Assembly (NCBI GenBank): GCA_013398295.1
Contig: VZSF01006717.1
Span: 496,001-560,000, forward strand
DNA from: Chionis minor
Taxonomy: Eukaryota > Chordata > Aves > Charadriiformes > Chionididae
Length of the DNA: 64,000 bases
Reading direction: 5' to 3'
Shown: positions 27,601-34,500 of the stretch, one piece after another
Layout of the letters: the number at the start of each line of letters is the position of its first letter
Position numbering within the stretch: position 1 is the stretch's first letter
Made by a program: the position numbers and the translations under genes
The notes under the pieces: generated by a model
What the model was told of the DNA's origin: nothing
Seen by the model: only the letters and a program-made list of their open reading frames with translations
Database searches by the model: none

Positions 27601-29685
27601 CTTATGCACAGACAGTTTAGCACTGTTTGTGCCTGTCAGAGTTGGCTGCAGCATCTCCTTTTGCTGCCTCGTGAGTCAATATTAGTGTGTGCAGGGGGTT
27701 TCCTTTTTCTTTTAACAGAAAAAAAGCACTTTAAAAAAACAGGCTAAGAACAAACTCCGTAGTTAAGATTTCAGAAGGAAAAAAGGAAGAGTGAAAGTAA
27801 CTTTTAAATGAAATTCCGAAATTTTGTAGTCAGGACATGCAATTGGAACAAATCAGTAGTTTTTGTACAGGTGAAACGGTGTCGCTTCTCAGACTTCTCT
27901 GCTTTCCTGGGGTCTCCATTTCTGACATTGCCGCTCCTGCGTTGTGCCAGACTCATGATGCACCCGCATTCTACTGAAGACTGCAACTCAAAAATGTATT
28001 GTTATTGGGCTCCTTTCCGTACAGAGCCTTCTGAGCAGTCGCATGCTCTGGCAAATAGCATGGTGGGCTCTCTTCTGCTCCTTGCCCCCATGCATCATTC
28101 AGATCTGACAGGTGGGGTCTCCAAAACGGAGAAAGGTCATGGAGCTGTATCGTATATGCATGAAATGTGTGTACTGTTGTGGGGAAACATGGGCCACAAA
28201 GCCCAAAGAATGATAGTGCATGAGACTTCCTCAGGCTGTATCTAGTTGAATAGATCTCTCTAACTGTGTGGAGGGGAAAAAAAGAACAAATAATTATATC
28301 ATCCTGATTTATTTAGCTGGCTTAGCCAGAAAGAACCGAACTTTTATGTTGCGTTTGTAGTGTGAGGTTTTTGGGCTGAAAGTCAGAAAAGTTTCTGTAC
28401 TTGTAGCAGGAACATGTTCCTATTTTTGTGTGAGATGTTCCTTTGTTCAGTGACAGCACTGTTCTGAGGCACATTGAGGACTTTGGTCAGGCCTTCTAAG
28501 TACATTTTTGTTTATATACGTATCTGTATTGTCCCATTATGTTTTGATGATATAATGACGTACAGATGTACTCCAGAGCAACTTTTGTTTTCTTGGTTTG
28601 TTTTTGTCTCTAAATGTAGGCTTTTCATTTGTGTCAAATGAAGTGTGAATCACTCTCCCTTTACATAATAAAGGGGAAACATATGTTTAGGTCTCCCCCC
28701 ACCACCACATTTTCGTGGAGTGGTACCTCACACAGGCTCCATATTACTTGAGTCAAATGACAGGTCCTGCCCTTGCAATAGCAACGCGTTCTGGTGCAGC
28801 ACGCACAAAGCTCCAGTCAGAGCTTGCATATCGCAAGGCTTTAGACAAGTCATTTAGCATTCCTCTCCCTTAGTTTCCCTGTCAATATGTGAAGATTATG
28901 ATTGCTCCTAGGTTAGCTGCTTTGTGGTTTTGTTAATGTCTTAAGGTCTTTAGGAACAGACTATTTTTATTACTCTGTAGTGTTTTGGTTTTTCTTGTAT
29001 AACTTAATTACACACAGATTAATGTCTCCACCCACGCATGTCTTGACACCACGTGTTAAAAGATGTTTATTTGGGGTATTGGAGAAAATGACACAACAGA
29101 ATATGACACTGGGAAAACTGGCCGTTAAAATTCACAACTACTAATTTATCAGCAGGTGGGTTTGTAAACTGCAGTGACAGTATGCGAGATGCTCTTTTAA
29201 TTTGATTTTCATGGTAAAGTCCTTCACTTTCGATGGGATCAGGAGTCAGCATAGGCAGTCAAGTTAGAGCAGAAACCCAACATCCACAGGAGGATTTGGC
29301 TCCTTCAGCAAAATACCAAGTGTGTGTCACAGACCACATGTTTATATTCATGTGTGTGTATACATATATCGATAGATACACGCACCTTCTGTTTATTAGC
29401 CACAAAATGGACTTTTTAAAGAGAGAGATACCATCATAGGTACCAAAAATATGAAATTCAAGATAGTGATGATAAACTTTCTGTATTCTGTCTCTATGCT
29501 GAAACACAGAAAACTGTATGTCTACTTTAAAGTAATGCTTTTTTTTTTTTTTGGGCATGCAGCAACTTTTTGTAGATGTTACAAGTAATGAGGTTCACAG
29601 TGAGATAGCTGATGAGGTGACAACTATGGACAACATGATTGCTACACTTCAGGAACTGAGCAACCAGCTGAGGGACCAGTGCTGA
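3407..29685 (+). CDS. TTC27: TTC27, tetratricopeptide repeat protein 27 (3' part, eight exons, join)
   Basis: The joined exons give 359 residues and a TGA stop with no internal stop. Every junction is GT-AG and intron phases are 0, 0, 2, 0, 0, 1, 0. The product is a helical TPR-repeat scaffold. In visible-segment numbering, TPR-like units lie at about 15-48, 43-76, 77-110 (textbook unit, [13 protein letters not shown] then [13 protein letters not shown]), 111-144 ([14 protein letters not shown]) and 145-178. A non-TPR helical C-terminal region follows and ends in a likely coiled stretch ([16 protein letters not shown]). I recognise the sequence as the vertebrate TTC27 C-terminus; the family is related to yeast Emw1, an essential protein linked to cell-wall integrity. 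The molecular role in animals is poorly defined. No catalytic site is expected or seen. Vertebrate TTC27 is about 840 residues, so the first 480 or so are encoded upstream of this window. The gene appears intact here. Confidence 0.96.
3635..8857 (+). other. TTC27: TTC27 intron, 5.2 kb
   Basis: Bounded by exons a and b. It holds a CR1 fragment at about 7265-7585; the rest is AT-rich with several T-rich stretches (for example 6925-6975). A G8/A8 pair of homopolymers lies near 6233-6252. No internal exon was found. Confidence 0.85.
7265..7585 (-). mobile_element. CR1 LINE 3' fragment (avian type), 5'-truncated
   Basis: The + strand begins with AGAATCATAGAATGGTTTAG, then TTGGAAGGGACC and TTCCAACCCCCTGCCATGGG, and later CCTGTTCCAGTGCCTCACTA and CCTCATCCTATCAC. 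This is the reverse complement of the CR1 3' end, so the element is in minus orientation. Only about 320 bp of the roughly 4.5-kb LINE remains: 3' UTR and adjacent sequence with no usable reverse-transcriptase frame. It lies inside a TTC27 intron, antisense to the gene. Confidence 0.95.
8858..8956 (+). CDS. TTC27: TTC27 coding exon b (33 codons)
   Basis: The acceptor is a pyrimidine tract ending TTTCTGTCCAG and the donor is GAT|GTATGT. Both ends are phase 0. The exon encodes one almost complete 34-residue TPR, with the signature Trp4, Leu7, Gly8, Tyr11, Ala20, Phe24, Ala27-position and Pro32 pattern ([23 protein letters not shown]). It is too short to stand out by length; it is identified by this TPR pattern and by in-frame joining to both neighbours. 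Confidence 0.95.
9270..9287. repeat. (GA)n microsatellite
   Basis: About eight to nine perfect GA dinucleotide units within a TTC27 intron. Confidence 0.9.
9715..9770. repeat. A/C-rich low-complexity tract
   Basis: A run of A residues is followed by alternating A and C clusters, including a C7 run around 9738-9744. It could be the decayed tail of a retroelement, but no element body is recognisable beside it. Confidence 0.7.
10808..10860 (+). CDS. TTC27: TTC27 coding exon c (53 bp, ends in phase 2)
   Basis: A very short exon between the acceptor TCATTACAG and a perfect consensus donor (AA|GTAAGT). It encodes [17 protein letters not shown] plus the first two bases of a Lys codon that is completed by exon d. 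This is the first helix of a TPR; the Asn continues the loop of the previous repeat. Confidence 0.95.
10861..15028 (+). other. TTC27: TTC27 intron, 4.2 kb
   Basis: AT-rich intron between exons c and d. It holds an A16 run followed by an assembly N (12375-12391). I see no exon and no recognisable transposon. Open frames at 12644-12895 and 13134-13412 show no family resemblance. Confidence 0.85.
12375..12391. repeat. A16 homopolymer followed by an ambiguous base
   Basis: Sixteen A residues run directly into N at 12391 and then AA. The N probably marks uncertain homopolymer length in the assembly rather than biology. Confidence 0.9.
15029..15194 (+). CDS. TTC27: TTC27 coding exon d (166 bp)
   Basis: The acceptor is TTATTGATTAG and the donor is CAG|GTGGGG. 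The first base completes the split Lys codon and 55 codons follow. The exon supplies the second helix of the TPR begun in exon c ([17 protein letters not shown]) and a further TPR-like hairpin ([20 protein letters not shown], then [12 protein letters not shown]). It is strongly conserved-looking TTC27 sequence. Confidence 0.96.
15527..16022 (-). mobile_element. CR1 LINE 3' fragment (avian type), 5'-truncated
   Basis: Starts on the + strand with TAGAATCATACAATCATAGA and continues through the usual reverse-complement CR1 landmarks: GATCATCTAGTCCAACTCCC, TCTCTGGGCAGCCTGTTCCA, CCCTCAATCTTCTGTTCTCT, and a block containing ACTGGACACAGTACTCCAGA and CTCACCATGGCAGAGTAAAG. Minus orientation, about 495 bp, longer than the other avian CR1 pieces here. 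The frames inside it are translations of the LINE 3' end and are not host genes. Confidence 0.96.
19231..19259. repeat. A-rich tract with C5
   Basis: About fourteen A residues, GCC, eight A residues, then CCCCC. Simple low-complexity sequence inside a TTC27 intron. No adjoining retroelement body is recognised. Confidence 0.7.
21741..21938 (+). CDS. TTC27: TTC27 coding exon e (66 codons)
   Basis: The acceptor is GCTTTTTAAG and the donor is AAG|GTAAGT. Both ends are phase 0. The exon reads [20 protein letters not shown] at the start and continues with [15 protein letters not shown] and a tryptophan-containing helix ([16 protein letters not shown]). It ends in an acidic, probably flexible segment (NDSGDDIEK), which usually varies most between species. 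Confidence 0.95.
21939..25410 (+). other. TTC27: TTC27 intron, 3.5 kb
   Basis: Between exons e and f. A somewhat more GC-rich block at about 24,100-24,450 carries overlapping unrecognised frames on both strands. It could be an old, unidentified repeat. No splice-bounded coding exon was found. Confidence 0.8.
25411..25522 (+). CDS. TTC27: TTC27 coding exon f (112 bp, ends in phase 1)
   Basis: The acceptor is a long T tract ending CTTCCTTGCAG and the donor is G|GTATGT. It encodes [20 protein letters not shown] and then a helix ending KGAIEIAH, plus the first base of a Val codon. The frame stays open for 25 codons beyond the donor, but joining to exon g restores family-like sequence ([12 protein letters not shown]). 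Confidence 0.95.
25523..26109 (+). other. TTC27: TTC27 intron, 587 bp
   Basis: Short AT-rich intron between exons f and g. Nothing else recognised. Confidence 0.9.
26110..26210 (+). CDS. TTC27: TTC27 coding exon g (101 bp)
   Basis: The acceptor is GTTTGGATTCTAG, with a modest pyrimidine tract, and the donor is AAG|GTAGGA. Two bases complete the split Val codon and 33 codons follow, reading [20 protein letters not shown] and then [13 protein letters not shown]. The preceding intron, only 587 bp, is the shortest in the window. Confidence 0.95.
26211..29562 (+). other. TTC27: TTC27 last intron, 3.35 kb
   Basis: Contains a 145-codon unrecognised open frame at 27808-28245 and a decayed MIR-like SINE at about 28822-28962. 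A short TG/TA alternating stretch lies near 29352-29375. It ends in a long T tract before exon h. Confidence 0.85.
28822..28962 (+). repeat. MIR-like SINE (ancient), sense orientation
   Basis: Landmarks of the MIR body appear in order: GACAAGTCATTTAG (tract after the tRNA-like region), CTTAGTTTCCCTGTCA, a GATTATGATTG segment, TGGTTTTGTTAATGTC, then CTTTAGGAACAGAC. These parallel the MIR order of GGGCAAGTCACTTAAC, CAGTTTCC, GGATAATAAT, TTGTTGTGAGG and CTTAGAACAGTG. It is divergent, so an old amniote insertion is likely. Boundaries are approximate. Confidence 0.65.
29563..29685 (+). CDS. TTC27: TTC27 terminal coding exon h with stop
   Basis: The acceptor is a T12-rich tract ending GGGCATGCAG. 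Forty codons ([20 protein letters not shown], then an amphipathic helix [20 protein letters not shown]) are followed by TGA. The regular Leu/Ile/Met spacing of the last 20 residues suggests a coiled or packing helix. The exon runs into a short 3' UTR. Confidence 0.95.
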   Translation, partial: QLFVDVTSNEVHSEIADEVTTMDNMIATLQELSNQLRDQC

Positions 29686-29802
29686 CAGACGGACCGGATT
29701 TCCTGACAGGAAGACAATAATGACATGTTTCTTTTGCCACAACTTTTGTTGATGAAATGGTAACAACAACACTCTCAATAAACATTTTTTCTGTACGGTG
29801 CC
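29686..29802 (+). terminator. TTC27: TTC27 3' UTR and polyadenylation signal
   Basis: A canonical AATAAA lies at 29777-29782, 92 bases after the stop codon, and a GT-rich stretch (GTACGGTG, GTGGTCAGG) follows within 40 bases. This predicts cleavage near 29,795-29,805 and a 3' UTR of only about 110-120 bases. The end coordinate is approximate. An alternative, longer UTR cannot be excluded. Confidence 0.8.
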
Positions 29803-29964
29803 GTTCAAGTGGTCAGGTTTCTTCAGAGTTCAGGCTGCTTCTTAAGATTTTTACCTGCTCTCGCTGTTACGGAGTTGCATGTTTTGGTTCTTCAGGCACA
29901 GGTTTTCTGGACACAGAGCTACTTGTATTTAGAAGGCGATTACTGGGGATTAGTTTTGCCTGGC

Positions 29965-30250
29965 TGCATCACAGCCGGGCGCCAGGCCTCAGCGGGATGC
30001 CCCACCGGTGCTGCCAGCGGGGCCCCGGAGAGGCGCCATGGCGGGAGGAGATGGATGAGCACTCAGCAAAGGCGGGAGCTGGGCCCAGTCTATCACGCTC
30101 ACCAGCGAGGCGCCCAGCCAATCAGGGGGTGCGCGCGTCTGCCGCTGGCCAATCAGAGGAGCTGTAAGGCTGGCCTGCCAGTGCTGGGGAGCTGAGGTGA
30201 GGGCAGGCTGTCATAGCGGGGAGTACCGTGGGCACCAGGGAGCTGCCGGC
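29965..30250 (+). promoter_or_regulatory. Small CpG island with tandem CCAAT boxes (candidate promoter)
   Basis: I count about 19 CpG dinucleotides in roughly 285 bp, in a window that is otherwise CpG-depleted. Two perfect NF-Y-type sites, CCAATCAG, begin at 30118 and 30149 in the same direction, 31 bp apart (about three helical turns). GGCGGGA occurs at 30040 and 30071. No TATA box is evident. AG|GTGAGG at 30197 would be a good 5' splice site if transcription begins upstream of it. TTC27 ends about 165 bp upstream, so this is not its promoter. The + strand is assigned from CCAAT direction only; NF-Y sites work in both directions. Confidence 0.6.
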
Positions 30251-31312
30251 AGGGCCAGGATATGAGGTGGCTCACTAGGTCGTCGGGCACTTTCTGATTT
30301 TATTTCAGTGTCAGTTGCTTACAGGGGGATAGGAGTGAGGTCCCAAGAGTAAGAATTTAGTCTTTTGTGTTATTCTTGTAATACAACCAAAGTAGCAGGA
30401 TGTTTGCTGTACTGGGATTTACAAACGGTTATTACTTAAAGCAGTATTATTTTACTCAAAAATACATAACCTGTGTCCCATGGGCAATAGACTAGCACTT
30501 CATTTGGGCCTTTTACAGACTTGGGCATTCCCCCCCACTGAGGCAGCAATAAAACTGCAATCTAATCTAAAATACTTATATCTGACTAGGCCTGAATACG
30601 TTATTTTCATCTAGACTATTTTGCATGGTTTCATTTTTAAGCATCTTTAAGAGCTGCAGCTCTTCTTAAAATAGGATTTTTTCAGAGTTTTCCAGAAACC
30701 TATGCAAAATAGTTTCCTCACTCATCATGATTTTGGCTCTTTCTTCCATATGGGAATGATGCAGCCTTCAGAAATGCAGTTATCCATATTCTGGGTATGC
30801 ACCATCTGCAGTATGGGCATTAAAACTATACTGTTACTAAATGACAAGAATACTGTACCTGAAGAGAAAGTCAGAAGGCAAAAGGAAACCAAACAATTAA
30901 TTGGATTTGAAGCAGCAGGAGAAATGTGGTGTTTTGGTTTGCAAAGGGGGAAACCATCTTGTTGCTTTTGTAAAGCTTTGTGTCCTTGTAAAGCTTCTTA
31001 GGCAAATAAATTATTTGCTGCTGGTATTTTAACGTGAGGTTCCCACAAAAATTATCTTAACAAAGGGTTTACCTGTTAGTGAAGGAGAGGTGGCTCCAAA
31101 ACACTTCTTCATGAAATGGCCCAGAAAGGGAGGAGGCATTAAAGTTTGTGGAGAGCGAACTAGCTGGAGACACTCCCATTTTGCTCCTGTGTATAGAGAG
31201 GAGCCCACCTGACTGAAAAAAACAGACTGTGAGTTTTGTGACAGACTCCCACACTACTATCTTTTTATAATTATATTTTGAAATGAGTTACCTTATTACC
31301 ACTGGGCACCTT
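30251..31312. other. Intergenic, no gene recognised
   Basis: AT-rich sequence between the CpG island and the next CR1. The open frame at 30702-31001 is unrecognised. This stretch would be the first intron or body of any transcript starting in the CpG island. Confidence 0.6.
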
Positions 31313-31584
31313 ACAGGGGTGCCCACTGATAGGACAAGAGGTAAAGGGCACCAGCTTGAATGTACGAAGTTCCATCTAAAGATGAGGAGGAACTTCTTTA
31401 CTTTGAGGGTGGCAGAGCAGTGGAACAGGCTGCCCAGAGAGGTGGTGGAGTCTCTGACTCTGGAGGCATTCAAATGCCACCCTGTGCAACCTGCTGTAGG
31501 TGGACCTGCTCTGGCAGGGGGGTTGGACCAGATGATCTCCAGAGGTTCCTTCCAACCTCTAACATTCTATGATTCTACGATTCA
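31313..31584 (+). mobile_element. CR1 LINE 3' fragment (avian type), sense orientation
   Basis: Forward CR1 3' end with GATAGGACAAGAGGTAAAGG, AAGATGAGGAGGAACTTCTT, GGAACAGGCTGCCCAGAGAG, TTGGACCAGATGATCTCCAG, and the terminal ATTCTATGATTCTACGATTC. It is about 270 bp and 5'-truncated. The usual segment after GGAGGCATTCAAA appears partly deleted. Three unrelated-looking frames overlap here; all are repeat-derived. Confidence 0.96.
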
Positions 31585-34500
31585 CAAAGGAAAAGAAATA
31601 AATCTTTAAAACTATTATTTTTTTTTTCCCAGCACTAAATTTTCTTGGGGAGAAAGGGTTTAGGTGCGGAATTGTTTGGTGGCCGAAAAATCTTCCATTT
31701 TTCTTGTGATCTTATGGCAAATTTTAAACTAGAATTATATGCCACCGTCAACTTGAAAACATGAAACTTGAGTGCAACTGTCTTGATTGAAAATAAAATA
31801 ATTTCCATTGAGTCTACCTGAGACACTTTTATAACTGAAGTTTGGAGGTGCAGAACGTGAAGCCACATTCATTTTTGTGTAATGGCTTCTGCCTAGCATT
31901 GAATTACGCTAGCTGGGAAGTTAACATTTCGTACAGAATATGAGAGAGGTCTGTGAGAAGGCCTTTAATTTCCTTTCCCTTTTGATTTTTTTCTTTTGAA
32001 AATCATTTTTGTTTCTTCACCTAAGGTGGTCACATGAACGTGTCATTCTGCTCTTCCAGTGTCTCTCCCCTGCAGTATTTCACAGGTTTTGTCAGCACAG
32101 ATTTTTTCCTCATTTGAGCTTCCCTCTCTTGGGAGGTGTGTAGAATATAAACAACTTAGTCTTTCACCTAATACAGGGGAAACCTGCTATCCACAGACGG
32201 TGTGCTCCTCAAGAGCGGGATGGCTACTGTTATGACAGCACACCAATTTTCCTGTCATAATTACTGTAATAGAGGGGAAATGTCTGCAGACACAATTTAA
32301 ATGCATATAGACAACGTGCATGGTGTGGAGGATGGAGAGGCAGGAGCTGGCCCCACCGTTCAGGAGGCACTGGCTTTTTAAATCAGCTAACCATCCCAGA
32401 AGATCTCAGCCGCTTTGTCCACGAGACCGAACGCCTGCTGTAAATCTCTTAACAGGTATGTTCTTGCTTCCTCTTTTTTTGTATTAGTGGCATTTTAATC
32501 TTCCTCAGATACAAGGTGAGCCTATACTGCTTGCTTCTATGGAGTTCATCACGGGAGCCTTTTAAAACTTCACAGACACAAAAGCCACCTCAGTTTTTTT
32601 ATGGTACTCTCCTTCTGTACTCATGCCAGCAGCATTTGGTTCAGAATAGCTCTAGGAGACCATTGTCGTTAAGACAATGTTCCTATAAAAGCTCTGGCTG
32701 TCAAAAAAAATTGCTAGTATGCTGGTATGGAAAGAGGAAGAAACGTTTCCTAAACAGGCAGCAGAGTTTCCAGATCTCCATCTTATGGGAAGCATCTCTC
32801 ATCTAACAACAGGATGCTTTTTGCTCAAATCGCTCCCATGACAACTGCAGAATCCTTAAGGGTTTAGCAAAATTGGACAGTCCTTTCCCAATGTGGTGAC
32901 AACAAATTCCTCTATAACATTTATGTTATTTCCAAGTCCTCTATCCACAGCTATACAGTAATGATTACTTAGTGTAGCCTGGACTCGATTAAGCAATATT
33001 TTGCAGGAACGACTTACCCAAAGTTCCCAGTAGAACTTTGGGTACTTCCAATGTTTTTTCTTTTTGACTTTAGAAGTATTAGGGAATTACCCATTTTGTC
33101 ATCTGTCTGCCATTAGAGCTAATTTAGTGTGAAGTAGGAGTAAAATGGATGAGTAGAATTTTTCAGCTTCTACAACACAGCAACTGCCTCGGGGTTTTGA
33201 AGATGAGTATAAAGCTAGTACACTTTGAAGGAAGTATGATGTATGAAAAATAATTTCTTTCCATGGCCTAAGAGGGTTTGTTTACATGTCTTTGACCCAA
33301 CGTGTTTCAACCTATGATGTATTTTCAGCCACTGGTGGTTAAAACCCAGGGAAGATCTCCTGATTCACCCGGAGGGCTGTGTATACACAGAGGAAGCGTC
33401 CGCAGCCGGGTGTGGCGCTAAAAGGTTTTCTTGGGTTGGGACATTACTCATGAGCAGAAGTGAATGTTCTTGGGGCTGGTGAGGTCACACTGACTCAGGC
33501 AGGTCATCCCAAACAAATGCCTGTAAATGTTGTGTTCTGCATCACACCGTCCTCAATATTCCTTCCACCACACTTGAGTGGTACATTCAGAAAGGCAGGC
33601 AGCTCTCATCCCATCATTCATGCAGAGCTCTGTACTAAAAGTGCCTTGGAAAGAAATAAAGCTTGGAATGATTTTTCAGATCTAAAAATGGTCTATGGCT
33701 TATATGCAAATATAGAGGATACATTTACAAGTTTAGCTTTTGGATATGTACGTACATTGGTTAAAGCTACACCTCTAACTATTTTCAAAATAAATAAGGC
33801 AGAAAAAAACAAGTATTTTAAATTTTATTCTGCTTTGGAGCAGTGCTGCCCAAGAAGGTATAAAGTCAGTTTGAAATTATTTTGATTTAGCGCTTCTGTT
33901 CAGTATTTCTGCCTCAGTATTTCTGTCTCTGTATCGGTGACTGTATGAATGATAGTACAGATGAACATAATGTATTTCAGGGGATAAAAGGAAGCTAAAA
34001 AACCTCATGCTATTTGCCGAGTAATACAAATTAATGTACAAGTATTTAACTTTTATTCATCTGCATTCATGCAGAGCTCTGTACCAGAAGTGTGTACAAA
34101 ATAGGTACAAGGTAAGAGCTGATAGTGTACAACTTGGGTTCTCTGAACTTAAAAATAAACTGGAATTCAATAGGAAAATCTTATTCTAAAGAGGAAAAAG
34201 TTAAAAGCGACAAAAGTTAAAGTTAAATCAAAAGGTTAAAATCAACTGTGTGGACTTGTTTTCAGTGTGATTACTCAAGTGCTTTGTGTTTCAAAAATGA
34301 TTCCAAGAAATGGATTTGATTATTTTTGTTTATATTGTGTATGTATATATATGTGTAAGCACATATGTATAGAGATATGTATACATGTATAAGTATGCAC
34401 ATATATACATCTATATAATTGTGTGTGTGTTACAGAAAGAGTTGTTAATTCTGAGCATGTAAGAGGTACATTTACAGGAAGGTACCTCATGAAAGCATGC

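Noticed and set aside
29757..30195. Two overlapping frames of 128-136 codons across the CpG island
   Set aside because: The open frames follow from high GC content; both start upstream of or within TTC27 3' UTR sequence and change character at the island edge. The well-placed GCCATGG at 30038 gives only six codons before a stop.
31283..31609. 108-codon and 70-codon frames
   Set aside because: Repeat-derived: they read through the CR1 fragment at 31313-31584.
33460..33885. 141-codon frame
   Set aside because: Unrecognised, ends in Lys/Phe-rich AT-driven sequence, and spans one copy of the direct repeat; no evidence for coding.
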